From JAXMAO01 sp046350375 (GTDB taxonomy: Bacteria; Planctomycetota; Phycisphaerae; UBA1845; UTPLA1): a stretch of DNA of 64,000 nt. The stretch spans positions 124,001-188,000 of the forward strand of contig JAXMAO010000007.1 in the NCBI GenBank assembly GCA_046350375.1. Direction: 5' to 3'. Shown here piece by piece: positions 35,455-43,754 of the stretch; position 1 is the first letter of the stretch, and each line of letters starts with the position of its first letter. A model generated the notes under the pieces. That model was not told where the DNA came from. It did not search any database and worked only from the letters and a program-made list of their open reading frames with translations. Both the position numbers and the translations under genes were made by a program.

Positions 35455-36054
35455 TCAGTTCTCCTGCACGAAGCGCCGCCCGCTGTGCAGATAGCGGTCG
35501 ACATCGCCGACCAGGTTGGCGCGCATCCGCACCAGCCGCCGAGCCAGCGTCAGGTCCAGCACCCGGTCGCCATACTGCACGCGCAGACCGCCCAGCAGCG
35601 CGGCGTCCACCCGCTCCACCAGCAGCGGGACGCGCCCGATGATGCGCTGCAGCGCCGCCACCAGCTGGCTGCGCTCGGCGTCGGTCAGCGCCACGGCCGA
35701 GGTCACAAACACGCGCTGCTGGCCGCGCTGCTTTTCGAGCAGGCCGTGATAGGCATCGCGGATCGCCGGCAGAATGGCCGACCGCGCCCGATCGTTCAGC
35801 ACCAGCATCAGGTTCAGCACGTGCGCGTGCACCCTGCCGGCCAAGAGCTTGCGGATCGACGCCCGCCGCGCCGCCTTGTCGATGCCGGGCGCCGACAGAA
35901 ACCGCGCAAAGCCCGGCACGCCGCGGACCATCTGGGCCACACCGTCCAGCTCGCCGGCCAGCGCGTCCTCGATGGCCGCCGGCTTGGCCAGCGCCAGCAG
36001 CGATTCGGCGTAGACGCCGGCCGCTTCCTGGATGGTTTCAAAATCGCCCGCCAT
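35455..36054 (-). CDS. atpH: F1Fo ATP synthase delta subunit
   Basis: Peripheral stalk subunit linking F1 to the b subunit, 199 aa. It opens FETIQEAAGVYAESLLALAK (the family's A-x-x-Y-A-x-A-L helix) and ends with RVDAALLGGLRVQYGDRVLD, the conserved GG-hxhhhGDxxxD strand pair, then LARRLVRMR. Sequence conservation is low, as usual for delta, but motif and position between atpF and atpA agree. Confidence 0.95.
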   Translation of the reverse strand: MAGDFETIQEAAGVYAESLLALAKPAAIEDALAGELDGVAQMVRGVPGFARFLSAPGIDKAARRASIRKLLAGRVHAHVLNLMLVLNDRARSAILPAIRDAYHGLLEKQRGQQRVFVTSAVALTDAERSQLVAALQRIIGRVPLLVERVDAALLGGLRVQYGDRVLDLTLARRLVRMRANLVGDVDRYLHSGRRFVQEN

Positions 36055-36100
36055 GCGGTGGTTTCCCGTGCGCAGGCGGTGGCGGCGCCACCGTTGCCCG

Positions 36101-36757
36101 CTAGTTCCGCGTCGATCCGAGTTCCGCCAGTGCGTCGTTCAGCAGGCCGCGCTGGTCGTCGACCGACAGCTGCTTCTTCACCAGTTTCCCGGCCATCAGG
36201 GCCGCCAGCTCGACCGACTGCTGGTAGAGCTGCTTGACGGCGTCGTCGCGCGCGATCGACAGCTCGCGCTTGGCGCGCTCGAGCATCGCGGCAGACTCGG
36301 CCCGTGCCTCGTCGTTGATCCGCTTGCGCACCGCCTCGGCGTCGCGCTTGCCCTCTTCGACGATCGCCGACGCGTCGGCCCGGGCCTGGTCCAGCTTGCG
36401 CGTGTATTCGGCCAGCAGCCGCTGGGAATCTTCGCGCTCCTTCTTGGCCGTCGACAGCGAGTCGAGAATGAACTGCTCTCGCCGCTGCAATGCCGCGCGG
36501 ATCGGCCCCCACGCGGTCGCCCGCAGGATGACCAGCAGCACGGCGAAGATCGCCAGCGTCCAGAAGACATTGCCGATATCGCCGGACAAGATGCTGGGGC
36601 CGCCGGCCCCTTCGCCGTGCACGGCGTGTTCGGCAGTCGGCGCGGCGCCGTGTGCGGCCGACTCCGCGGCGAGGGTCCGCCTGGCCGGCGCGACGGCGAA
36701 ACTCAGCGCCGCCAGACCCAGCAGGGCGATCGAGAATCTCTGACGCGTCCGTTTCAC
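36101..36757 (-). CDS. atpF: F1Fo ATP synthase b subunit with N-terminal signal-like extension
   Basis: The GTG at 36757 is chosen, with AGGAG about 8 nt upstream; a longer ATG-started frame overlaps atpE and looks non-coding. It starts with a signal-like segment (RFSIALLGLAALSFAVAPA) and a His/Ala-rich stretch. The true membrane helix follows (NVFWTLAIFAVLLVILRATAWGPI), then a long charged coiled coil (AALQRREQFILDSLSTAKKE onward) that binds delta. The cleavable-looking leader is unusual for Escherichia-type b subunits but also occurs on the c subunit here. Confidence 0.94.
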   Translation of the reverse strand: MKRTRQRFSIALLGLAALSFAVAPARRTLAAESAAHGAAPTAEHAVHGEGAGGPSILSGDIGNVFWTLAIFAVLLVILRATAWGPIRAALQRREQFILDSLSTAKKEREDSQRLLAEYTRKLDQARADASAIVEEGKRDAEAVRKRINDEARAESAAMLERAKRELSIARDDAVKQLYQQSVELAALMAGKLVKKQLSVDDQRGLLNDALAELGSTRN

Positions 36758-36851
36758 GCACGCCACTCCTGTCCCGCGCAGGCGGGATGCCGCCGATGGC
36801 GCCCGCGCGTCGCGTTCGACGCCCGACCGCCACCCGGCCGTTCCCGTCACA

Positions 36852-37193
36852 CTACGCAATGGCCGCCAGAAAGCAGCCCAGCACGCCGAACAGCGTCGCC
36901 CCCTCCACCATGGCCGCGGTAATCAGCATGGCCGTGTTGACCGTGCCGGCCACTTCGGGCTGCCGCGCCATCGCCTCGACGGCTGCCGAGCCGATCCGGC
37001 CAATCGCCGCGCCGCCGCCCATCAGAACCAGCCCGGCGCCGATCGCGCCGCCCAGGTTCTTGGCGCCCTTGTCATCCAGGAACCGGCTGCCGGTCGAGCC
37101 GCCCTTTTCCTCGGCGAAACTCGGGCTGGTCCACATCAGGACGCAGCCCGCGACCACCAGTGCCAATGCCACCCATGCCCGTGTCTTGCTCAT
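36852..37193 (-). CDS. atpE: F1Fo ATP synthase c subunit with N-terminal extension
   Basis: Rotor ring proteolipid, 113 aa instead of about 75-85 because of an N-terminal signal-like segment (WVALALVVAGCVLMWTSPSFA). The mature hairpin is AGLVLMGGGAAIGRIGSAAV, loop EAMARQPE, then TAMLITAAMVEGATLFGVLG. The ion-carrying carboxylate is the Glu of MVEGA in helix 2. The extra Gln and Ser/Thr ligands of sodium rings are not evident, so protons are the likely ion. The leader suggests processing during membrane insertion. Confidence 0.95.
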   Translation of the reverse strand: MSKTRAWVALALVVAGCVLMWTSPSFAEEKGGSTGSRFLDDKGAKNLGGAIGAGLVLMGGGAAIGRIGSAAVEAMARQPEVAGTVNTAMLITAAMVEGATLFGVLGCFLAAIA

Positions 37194-37335
37194 GTGCGCT
37201 CTTCCTTCTCAATTCCGTTTCGCGCCCGGTGAAGACGGGCGCTCGTCCGTTTCCGCCATCGCCTCTCGGCCTCATGACCCGTGACTTCACTTCCGGGCAT
37301 GGCGGGAATCAATGTCGTTTTCCACGCGGCCGGCG

Positions 37336-38259
37336 CTAGTGATGAGCGCCATGGGACGCGCCGTGCTCCTCGTGCTCGTGATGTTCGCCATGGTGGTCGT
37401 GGTGAATGTTGACCGCCTGGCCAACGAACATGCAGGTCAGGAACGTGAAGATGAATGCCTGCAAGAACGCGACGAACAGCTCCAGCAGGTTGATCGCCAC
37501 GCTGCCGAAGAGCACCAGGACCGCGATCAGCCAGCCGCCCGCCGCGCCGAGCGCGCCGGTCGCCATGGCAATGAAGCTCAGCAGCACCGCCAGCAGCACG
37601 TGCCCGGCGACCATGTTGGCGAACAATCGCATCGTCAGCGCGAAGGTCTTGGCGACCAGGCCGACGATCTCGAGAAACGCGATCAGCAGCGAGATCGGAA
37701 ACGGGCCCTGGAAGAAGTGCTTGACGAACGACATCCCCTGCAGGCGCAGCCCGTTGATGACTACCATCAGCAGGGTGCAGGCCGCCAGCGTGCCGGTCAC
37801 GAACACGTTGCCGGTCGCCGTTCCGCCCACGCCGTGTCCGTGTGTCAGGTGCGAGTCGCGCAGCCCCAGATAGCGCGACACCGGCTCGAGCGGCACCAGC
37901 CCGAGCAGGTTGGAGAACAGGATGAAGAAGAACAGCGTCCAGACGTATGGCAGAAAGCGATCGGTGTATTCGCCCAGCGCCGGCCGCGCCACCTGCGTTC
38001 GCAAATAGTCGCAGATGCTTTCGATCAGGTTGCACAGCCCGCGCGGCGTCAGCCGGCGAAGCTCGTCGCCCGACCGCGGATAGCGCGCGGCCACAGTCAG
38101 CACCACAATTGCCAGCAAGCCCGCCAGCATCTGCATGACGATCTGGTCCGACAGCCAGGTAAACGTCTGCGGCAGGAAGCCCGGCAGGCGGATGGGCTGC
38201 TGCACGAACGGGTGCTGCACCACGTGTTCCAGCGGACTGCCCGATGCCAGCAGGAGCAT
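37336..38259 (-). CDS. atpB: F1Fo ATP synthase a subunit
   Basis: Stator channel subunit, 307 aa. The ATG at 38259 is preceded by GAGGG; a TTG two codons upstream is possible. It has six or so membrane helices. The helix-4/5 region KTFALTMRLFANMVAGHVLL contains the essential stator arginine in the RLFANMxxGH signature. IEFFVA-type helix 5/6 residues appear as INLLELFVAFLQAFIFTFLTCMF. The histidine-rich C-terminus (HHDHHGEHHEHEEHGASHGAHH-like) is long and could bind metal. Confidence 0.96.
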   Translation of the reverse strand: MLLLASGSPLEHVVQHPFVQQPIRLPGFLPQTFTWLSDQIVMQMLAGLLAIVVLTVAARYPRSGDELRRLTPRGLCNLIESICDYLRTQVARPALGEYTDRFLPYVWTLFFFILFSNLLGLVPLEPVSRYLGLRDSHLTHGHGVGGTATGNVFVTGTLAACTLLMVVINGLRLQGMSFVKHFFQGPFPISLLIAFLEIVGLVAKTFALTMRLFANMVAGHVLLAVLLSFIAMATGALGAAGGWLIAVLVLFGSVAINLLELFVAFLQAFIFTFLTCMFVGQAVNIHHDHHGEHHEHEEHGASHGAHH

Positions 38260-38274
38260 GCCCAACCCTCGACC

Positions 38275-38679
38275 CTAGCGCGTTCGCAGAATGCGCACAA
38301 ATCCGATCGTCTCGACCGCCAACAGTGCCAGGTAACTCACGCCCGTCCACACCGCAAGCGGACGGCGTGGCACGATATCCGTGAGAACCAGCGTGGCAAA
38401 AACTGCCAGTGTCAGCACCATCCGCACGCCCATCGCCCCGAAGGCGGCGAGCTGCCGCGCCCGCGGATCGGCCGACCGGACGCTCACCAACACACCCGCC
38501 GCCGCCAGGGACGCCGCAAACGACGTTCCCACGCCAGCCCACAAACCGAACAGCCCGCCCGCACCGGCGACGCGCACCGTCGGCAGCCAGCCGGCCGCAA
38601 GCAGCACCGCCGCGGCGACGCCGCCGGACAGCGCCAGCCACGCGAACTCGCGCGTTGCGCTAGGGGTCCGACCGGTCAT
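38275..38679 (-). CDS. atpI: Small four-helix membrane protein, ATP synthase subunit I-like
   Basis: 134 aa from the ATG at 38679 (MTGRTPSATREFAWLALSGG), overlapping the upstream gene by 20 nt. Four hydrophobic helices (AAAVLLAAGWLPTV, GLWAGVGTSFAASLAAAGVLV, VRMVLTLAVFATLVLTDIV, VSYLALLAVETIGFVRIL) match the size and topology of AtpI-type proteins, which aid c-ring assembly and sit just before atpB. Sequence identity is weak; the call rests on topology and position. Confidence 0.78.
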   Translation of the reverse strand: MTGRTPSATREFAWLALSGGVAAAVLLAAGWLPTVRVAGAGGLFGLWAGVGTSFAASLAAAGVLVSVRSADPRARQLAAFGAMGVRMVLTLAVFATLVLTDIVPRRPLAVWTGVSYLALLAVETIGFVRILRTR

Positions 38680-38962
38680 GGGTGCCGTCACCGTGCTCAC
38701 TCTGTCGTAGTTCCTCGGCTTCGCGCTGCAACGCCAGCGCCTGGCGAATGAAGTTGTACATTCCGCCGACCAGCCCAAGTCCGCTGCAAATCAGCGTTCC
38801 CTTCAGCCCGGTCGAATAGTGCCGGTCGATCCACACGCCGAGCAGCGTCAACCCGATCAGCGCGCCGGCGAATTCCGTGCCCATCCCGGCGTAGGCGCGC
38901 CAGTTTGGCGGTTCCCGCAGCGGCGGTGTCGAACCCTCGTCACCCACCGTACTTCGTGCCAA
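38660..38962 (-). CDS. atpZ: AtpZ/AtpI family small membrane protein (F0F1-ATPase-associated)
   Basis: About 100 aa with two hydrophobic helices (MGTEFAGALIGLTLLGVWID and GTLICSGLGLVGGMYNFIRQ), the DUF/AtpZ pattern G-x-x-E-F/h ... GxxxGxxD ... GxxxGxxxhhR. It encodes the first gene of the ATP synthase operon. The longest frame uses a TTG at 38962; a GTG at 38947 (V-G-D-E-G) is equally plausible, as neither has a strong ribosome-binding site. Proposed roles include magnesium or calcium handling with AtpI. Confidence 0.82.
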   Translation of the reverse strand: MARSTVGDEGSTPPLREPPNWRAYAGMGTEFAGALIGLTLLGVWIDRHYSTGLKGTLICSGLGLVGGMYNFIRQALALQREAEELRQSEHGDGTHDRSDP

Positions 38963-39294
38963 AAATCACGAAGTCGACCGCAAAAAAACGGCCGATCTTC
39001 GACCGCCGCGACTCGGGGCTCCGCACCGCGCCACTCGCCGGATCGGCGAGAATAGCGAACCGGCGTTCCGATCGTCAAGAGTCTCTAACCCGTTGTCCCC
39101 GTGGACCCTCCCGCTCGGCGGGCGCCTGCGACACCGCGCTTGTTTGAACGCTTGCGTTCGTCGGATTATCCTGCAACTTGGCCGAGTGTTTGACCCGCGC
39201 GATCGAGCCGCCCCGCCGGGTGTTTGACCCGCTCACGCGCCGCATGCCGCCGCTGCGGACCGGGCGCACGACCTCCGCCGTCCGGAGCCTGCCT
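38963..39294. other. Divergent intergenic region between the ATP synthase operon and asd
   Basis: About 330 nt without a convincing gene. It holds an AT-rich patch near 38960-39000 (AAAAATCACG, CAAAAAAACG), likely promoter DNA for the ATP synthase operon, and a 7-bp hairpin CTCGCCG/CGGCGAG at 39034-39050. In-frame upstream extensions of asd to 39178 overlap this region but lack coding character. Confidence 0.5.
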
Positions 39295-40302
39295 TTGAAC
39301 GTCGCCATCGTCGGTGCCACCGGAGCGGTCGGAAATGAACTCCTCCGCGTCCTCGACCAGCGCCGATTCCCCGTCTCGGAACTGCGCCTGCTGGCGTCGG
39401 CGAAGTCAACCGATCGCACGCTCACTTTCCGCGGCCGGGCGATCCCGGTGCAGCCGCTGGCCGCCGAAGCCTTCCGCAACATTCAGATCGCCTTCTTCTC
39501 GGCCGGCAAGAGCGTCAGTCGCGAGTTCGTGCCGCGCGCCGTTCAGGCCGGCGCGACCGTGGTCGACAACAGCTCGGCCTTCCGCATGGACGCCGGCGTT
39601 CCGCTGTGCGTGCCCGAAGTCAACGGCCATCTGCTGGCCGGCGGGCCGAGGGTGGTCGCGGTGCCCAATTGCACGGCGATCATCCTGTGCATGGCGATCT
39701 GGCCGATTCATCGCGTTTCGCCGGTCGAGCGGATCGTCGTCTCAACCTACCAGGCCGTGAGCGGCGCCGGGGCCCGCGCGCTCGACGAGCTGCATGAGCA
39801 GCTCCGCGCGGTCGCGCGCGGCGAGCCGCCCGTGGCGCGCGTGCTGCCGCACCCCATCGCGATGAACGTGTTTTCGCACAACACGCCCGTCGGCCCGACC
39901 GGCTTCAACGAGGAAGAGACCAAGGTCATCGACGAGACGCGCCGCATCCTCGATGTCGCAAACCTGCCGATCTGTCCGACCTGCATCCGCGTCCCCGTGC
40001 CGCGGGCCCACGCCGAGTCGATCACCCTCACGCTGGCGCAGCCGCTCGAGCCCGATCGCGCCCGCGCCCTGCTGGCGGCGGCCCCCGGCGTGCGCGTGGT
40101 GGACGACGCGGCGGCCAATCACTTTCCCATGCCCGTCGAGGCCAGCGACCAGGACGACGTGCTCGTCGGGCGCATTCGATCCGACCCGAGCCAGCCTTCC
40201 GGCCGCGGGCTGTGCCTGTTCGCCTGCGGCGACCAGCTCCGCAAAGGCGCGGCGAGCAACGCCGTGCAGATTGCCGAGCGACTGGTGGGATCCGTACAAT
40301 AG
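39295..40302 (+). CDS. asd: Aspartate-semialdehyde dehydrogenase
   Basis: Reduces aspartyl phosphate to the semialdehyde for lysine/diaminopimelate, threonine and methionine synthesis. The TTG at 39295 is favoured because GGAG lies 6 nt before it and the protein then starts directly at the Rossmann motif NVAIVGATGAVGNELLRVL; ATG at 39244 or 39178 would add an unstructured leader. The catalytic cysteine is in VAVPNCTAIILCMA, with STYQAVSGAGARALDELHEQ and RVPVPRAHAESITL also conserved. About 335 aa, normal. Confidence 0.95.
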   Translation: MNVAIVGATGAVGNELLRVLDQRRFPVSELRLLASAKSTDRTLTFRGRAIPVQPLAAEAFRNIQIAFFSAGKSVSREFVPRAVQAGATVVDNSSAFRMDAGVPLCVPEVNGHLLAGGPRVVAVPNCTAIILCMAIWPIHRVSPVERIVVSTYQAVSGAGARALDELHEQLRAVARGEPPVARVLPHPIAMNVFSHNTPVGPTGFNEEETKVIDETRRILDVANLPICPTCIRVPVPRAHAESITLTLAQPLEPDRARALLAAAPGVRVVDDAAANHFPMPVEASDQDDVLVGRIRSDPSQPSGRGLCLFACGDQLRKGAASNAVQIAERLVGSVQ

Positions 40303-40306
40303 CCGT

Positions 40307-40873
40307 ATGGTTGCGTTCGCACTCGATCAAGTATCAGCCATTGGGGCGGATGAGCCCTTTCCGAGGCTTGCAGTTCAGCCCGGATCGGATGCCGTTTCGC
40401 ACGACCGCACGGACGAAGAGATTCTCGCTGCGGCGGTATCCCGGGCTCGCAATCAACTTCCAAGCATCAAGGCTCAGTTCGAGAAAACGGAGCAGGTGCA
40501 ACGGCAGTGTCAAGATGACCTTCGAATCTTGGAATTGAACCAAGCATCCGATGATTGGATCACCGAGCGGATGGCCAGCAATGTGTACTTTCACTCGGTC
40601 ATGAAAGAGCGAGAAGACAGTCTGCGACAGTTTGTTGAGAATCTCCACGAATTTCGTCGTCGGACCGGCGCGTGGAGCGCCGAAGCGGATTCGTTGGTTT
40701 CTGACCTGATGCGTCTGTGTGAGCTGGCTGCTTGGGCTCAGCGCGCGGCCTTGTCGTGGTCCGCGCAGCTGTGCGATGAGTACGCTATGCGATATCCCGC
40801 ATCACAGACACTCCCTTTCGAACCACTGGACCTCGGGCCCACGGACTCTTCGAACCTTCCTCCCGTTCTCTAG
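40307..40873 (+). CDS. Hypothetical protein upstream of a PIN toxin
   Basis: 188 aa from the ATG at 40307, only 4 nt after the asd stop; a longer frame is an out-of-phase shadow of asd. It is mainly helical and charged (KAQFEKTEQVQRQCQDDLRI then LELNQASDDWITERM), with no recognised domain. Codon use is clearly more A+T-rich than in neighbours, as in the following PIN gene, so the two probably arrived together. By position it could be a partner or antitoxin of the PIN protein, but it does not resemble the usual short DNA-binding antitoxins. Confidence 0.6.
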   Translation: MVAFALDQVSAIGADEPFPRLAVQPGSDAVSHDRTDEEILAAAVSRARNQLPSIKAQFEKTEQVQRQCQDDLRILELNQASDDWITERMASNVYFHSVMKEREDSLRQFVENLHEFRRRTGAWSAEADSLVSDLMRLCELAAWAQRAALSWSAQLCDEYAMRYPASQTLPFEPLDLGPTDSSNLPPVL

Positions 40874-40889
40874 CCTGAGGCGCGTTGCG

Positions 40890-41345
40890 ATGAAGGTCGT
40901 CGTCGACACGGGTGCGCTAGTGGGCCTGGTGAACTCGCGAGATCAGTGGCATTCTCCTGCTAAGGCCATCCGGAATCGGCTTCTTCAAAGGAAAGCCGAT
41001 TTGTTCGTGCCACGAATCGTCCGCGTGGAGCTCTATGCCCACGCAACACGATTGCAGTCCAAGAGCGATTCGGCGAACGAGCGCAAGAGATTCATTCAGT
41101 CAATTGAGGCTTTGGAATTACCGATTATTGAGCATGAACTCTCTGATTTCGTAGCAGCTGAGCGGTGGTGGACGCAATACGCCGATTGGCCCCTCGACTT
41201 GCCGGACGTCCTGATTGTCGAAACTGCAAGGCGCATCCACGCCGAACGTATCTGGGCGTTTGACAAGAATCTGACCAAATTCGTGGCTCAGACTCGAGGG
41301 TCGCTCCGGACCATTGGCGCCCCAAACGGTGGCGTCGAGCCATGA
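40890..41345 (+). CDS. PIN domain protein, probable VapC-like ribonuclease
   Basis: About 151 aa. The ATG at 40890 gives MKVVVDTGALVGLVNSRD, with the first catalytic Asp of the PIN fold at D6. Further acidic residues lie at the usual places: E in VRVELYAHATRL, D in LDLPDVLIVETARR, and D in IWAFDKNLTKFVA. PIN proteins cut RNA and are often toxins. The upstream gene ends 16 nt before, and the stop overlaps the next ATG as ATGA. Codon use is lower in G+C than in surrounding genes, suggesting transfer. Confidence 0.85.
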   Translation: MKVVVDTGALVGLVNSRDQWHSPAKAIRNRLLQRKADLFVPRIVRVELYAHATRLQSKSDSANERKRFIQSIEALELPIIEHELSDFVAAERWWTQYADWPLDLPDVLIVETARRIHAERIWAFDKNLTKFVAQTRGSLRTIGAPNGGVEP

Positions 41346-41911
41346 CCCGCGACTCCGCCTGGCAGCTCGTCTGCGAATTCGTCACCTCTGACTCCCTCCG
41401 CAAGCACATGCTCGCCGTCGAGGCCGCCATGCGATACTACGCCCCCCTGCTCGGCGGAGACGCCGACCAGTGGGCCATCGTCGGCCTGCTGCACGACTTC
41501 GACTACGAGCGCTGGCCCGACCCGCCAAACCACACCCGCGAAGGCGCCGCCATCCTCCGCCAGCGCGGCGTCGACGAAGAGATCATCGGCGCCATCCTCT
41601 CGCACGCCGACTGGAACCTCGCCGACTATCCGCGCGATCGGCCGGTGCGAAAGGCCCTGTTCGCCTGCGACGAGCTGGCCGGCTTCACCGTCGCCGCGGC
41701 GTTGGTCCGCCCGACGCGCCTGGCCGGCATGGAGCCGTCAAGCGTCCGCAAGAAGCTGAAGACGCCCGCCTTCGCCGCCGCCGTCAGCAGAGAAGACATC
41801 GCCGCCGGCGCGGCGCTGCTGGGCCTGCCGCTCGACGACCACATCCGCAACATCATCGCTGCATTGCAGCCCGCGGCCGGGTCGCTGGGGCTGGCTGCGC
41901 CCACGCCCTAA
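41342..41911 (+). CDS. HD domain-containing protein (HDIG-type)
   Basis: A 189-residue metal-dependent phosphohydrolase-like protein. The HD core is AIVGLLHDFDYERWPD, with the metal-binding His-Asp pair in LLHDFD, a preceding conserved His in SLRKHMLAVEAAM, and later SHADWN as the distal ligand. The family is common and often annotated as hydrolase; the substrate is unknown. The ATG overlaps the PIN stop by 4 nt (ATGA), but its codon use is the G+C-rich type of the host genome, so it is probably a native gene next to the inserted cassette. Confidence 0.87.
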   Translation: MTRDSAWQLVCEFVTSDSLRKHMLAVEAAMRYYAPLLGGDADQWAIVGLLHDFDYERWPDPPNHTREGAAILRQRGVDEEIIGAILSHADWNLADYPRDRPVRKALFACDELAGFTVAAALVRPTRLAGMEPSSVRKKLKTPAFAAAVSREDIAAGAALLGLPLDDHIRNIIAALQPAAGSLGLAAPTP

Positions 41912-42001
41912 TCGCCGCCCGCCGCGACGCAGAGCCGTCCGCCGCTAGTCTCGCCCCGCCGCCGCCGGTACAGTCCGGCCTCGTCGTCCTCGGGACCCCG
42001 C

Positions 42002-43129
42002 ATGAACGCCGCGCCTGAAAAATACGACCTCGACCGCGTCGTGCGACTCGTCGTGCTGCTCGCCGTGCTGGCCGGCCTGTTTCTGCTCGTTCGCACCCTG
42101 GCCGACGTGCTGCTGCCCTTTGCGATCGCCGTCCTGCTCGCCTACCTGCTGAACCCCATCGTCACGCTGCTCGAACGCCGCCTGCACAGCCGAACGCTCG
42201 CGGCGATGCTCACCGTCTTCACGACGCTGCTGCTGTTGGTCGGCGCGGTCCTGGTGCTCACGCCTGTCGTGCAGTCCGAAATCGGACGGTTCGAGTCGGT
42301 CGTCGGTCAGCTCCGCGACAGCGGCTCGGCGCTGGCGCGCCGCGCCCGCGACACGCTCGCCCACCCCACCGATCCGCGGCTCGCCTGGCTTCAGGCGCGC
42401 GTCAACGAGTTCCTCGCCTCCGAAGATTTCGCCACGCTGCTGAAACAGGCCGGCGCCCTGGCCGTGCCCACCGCGTGGGGACTGGTCAGCGGCGCGCTGC
42501 GCGTCGTGGCGATCGCCGTCGGGCTGACCATCGTGCTGGTCTATCTCGTCTTTCTGCTGATCGACTACCGCCTGCTCGCCCGGCGCTGGAAGGAATTCCT
42601 GCCCCCCGCCCACCGCGGCACCATCGTCGAGTTCTTCGAGGAATTCCGCTCGGCCATGGCCCGCTACTTCCGCGGGCAGTTCGTCGTCGCCACGCTCACC
42701 GGGGCGCTGTTCGCCACCGGCTTCTCGATCATCCACCTGCCGCTGGCGGTGCTCGTCGGCCTGCTCGTCGGCCTGATGAACATGGTCCCCTACCTGCAGA
42801 CCATCGCCATCGTCCCCTGCTGCATCCTGGGGCTGCTCCGGGCGGTGGAAGCGCAGTCCAGCCCGATCATGGCCGTGCTCGCCGTGCTCGCCGTCTTCGC
42901 GGTCGTGCAATGCCTGATGGACGGGCTGCTCGCGCCGCGCATCGTCGGCCACGCCGTCGGCCTGCGACCGGCCCTCATCATGCTCTCGATCTTCGTCTGG
43001 GGACGCCTGCTCGGCTTTCTCGGACTGGTACTGGCGATTCCGCTCACCTGCCTCGCGCTGGCCTACTATCGCCGCGTCGTTCTCAAGGCGCCGGGCGGGT
43101 CGTCGCCGCCGCAGCCGGGCTCACCTTGA
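42002..43129 (+). CDS. AI-2E family (YdiK/TqsA-type) membrane permease
   Basis: A 375-residue inner-membrane protein with about eight hydrophobic helices. The N-terminal pair is RLVVLLAVLAGLFLLVRTLA and LPFAIAVLLAYLLNPIVTLL, the latter with the conserved Y-hhNP motif. There is a long amphipathic middle, then TGALFATGFSIIHLPLAVLV and NMVPYLQTIAIVPCCILGLL. Members move autoinducer-2, sodium/proton or other solutes; the substrate is unknown here. The 3' end overlaps the convergent lipoprotein gene by 47 nt. Confidence 0.9.
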   Translation: MNAAPEKYDLDRVVRLVVLLAVLAGLFLLVRTLADVLLPFAIAVLLAYLLNPIVTLLERRLHSRTLAAMLTVFTTLLLLVGAVLVLTPVVQSEIGRFESVVGQLRDSGSALARRARDTLAHPTDPRLAWLQARVNEFLASEDFATLLKQAGALAVPTAWGLVSGALRVVAIAVGLTIVLVYLVFLLIDYRLLARRWKEFLPPAHRGTIVEFFEEFRSAMARYFRGQFVVATLTGALFATGFSIIHLPLAVLVGLLVGLMNMVPYLQTIAIVPCCILGLLRAVEAQSSPIMAVLAVLAVFAVVQCLMDGLLAPRIVGHAVGLRPALIMLSIFVWGRLLGFLGLVLAIPLTCLALAYYRRVVLKAPGGSSPPQPGSP

Positions 43130-43754
43130 CGAGCCGCACGGCGGTCAGCCCGGCCCCGCTCACCCAGTCGACGAACCGCGCCCGCACGACCAGTTCGCCG
43201 CGCGTCGGCACGCCGTCGCGCCACGGCATCTTCACGGTGAAGTGCGCCGTCATGAACCGCCCGTACCACGCCTTGCGCAGCGCCGCCCCTTCCAGCGTCG
43301 CCGACGCCAGCACGCGGGACGATTCCGGCGCGCTCAGCTCGACGACCTCGACCGTCAGCGATCCGGCCGCCTTCACGCTGTCGCCGTCGTCGTCAAACGG
43401 CTCGATATAGACCGCGACGCCGTCGTCGCCGGGCCGGCCATCGTCGTTGTAGCCGCCCGACAGCGCGTCGATTTCGATTCGCGCGGCGTGCGGTATCAGC
43501 TTGGCGCGCTCGTCGGTCACGCCCTGCAAGTTGCGAATCTGCTCGGCCTGCTGGCGGATGAGCTGGTCGCGGGCGGCGAGTTCGCGCGACATCTCCGCCT
43601 CGCGCTCGTGATGGGCGCGATCGTCGCGCGACTCGCTGACAGTTTTCTCGGTGTCCGGGATGCACGCCGGCAGCAGCGCCAGGACCACCAGCGTGGCCCC
43701 CCACCTCGCCCACGCCCGATCAGACGATCGACGGCGGCGCCGCGTGTCGCTCAT
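43083..43754 (-). CDS. Hypothetical lipoprotein with coiled-coil segment
   Basis: 223 aa. The start overlaps the clpP stop as ATGA. The signal TLVVLALLPAC is a lipobox, so the mature protein should be acylated. A charged coiled coil follows (MSRELAARDQLIRQQAEQIR), then a beta-rich domain (AARIEIDALSGGYNDDGRPG then VAVYIEPFDDDGDSV and SLTVEVVEL), recurrent in planctomycete lipoproteins. Function unknown. Co-transcription with clpP-tig is likely from the overlap. Confidence 0.78.
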   Translation of the reverse strand: MSDTRRRRRSSDRAWARWGATLVVLALLPACIPDTEKTVSESRDDRAHHEREAEMSRELAARDQLIRQQAEQIRNLQGVTDERAKLIPHAARIEIDALSGGYNDDGRPGDDGVAVYIEPFDDDGDSVKAAGSLTVEVVELSAPESSRVLASATLEGAALRKAWYGRFMTAHFTVKMPWRDGVPTRGELVVRARFVDWVSGAGLTAVRLVKVSPAAAATTRPAP

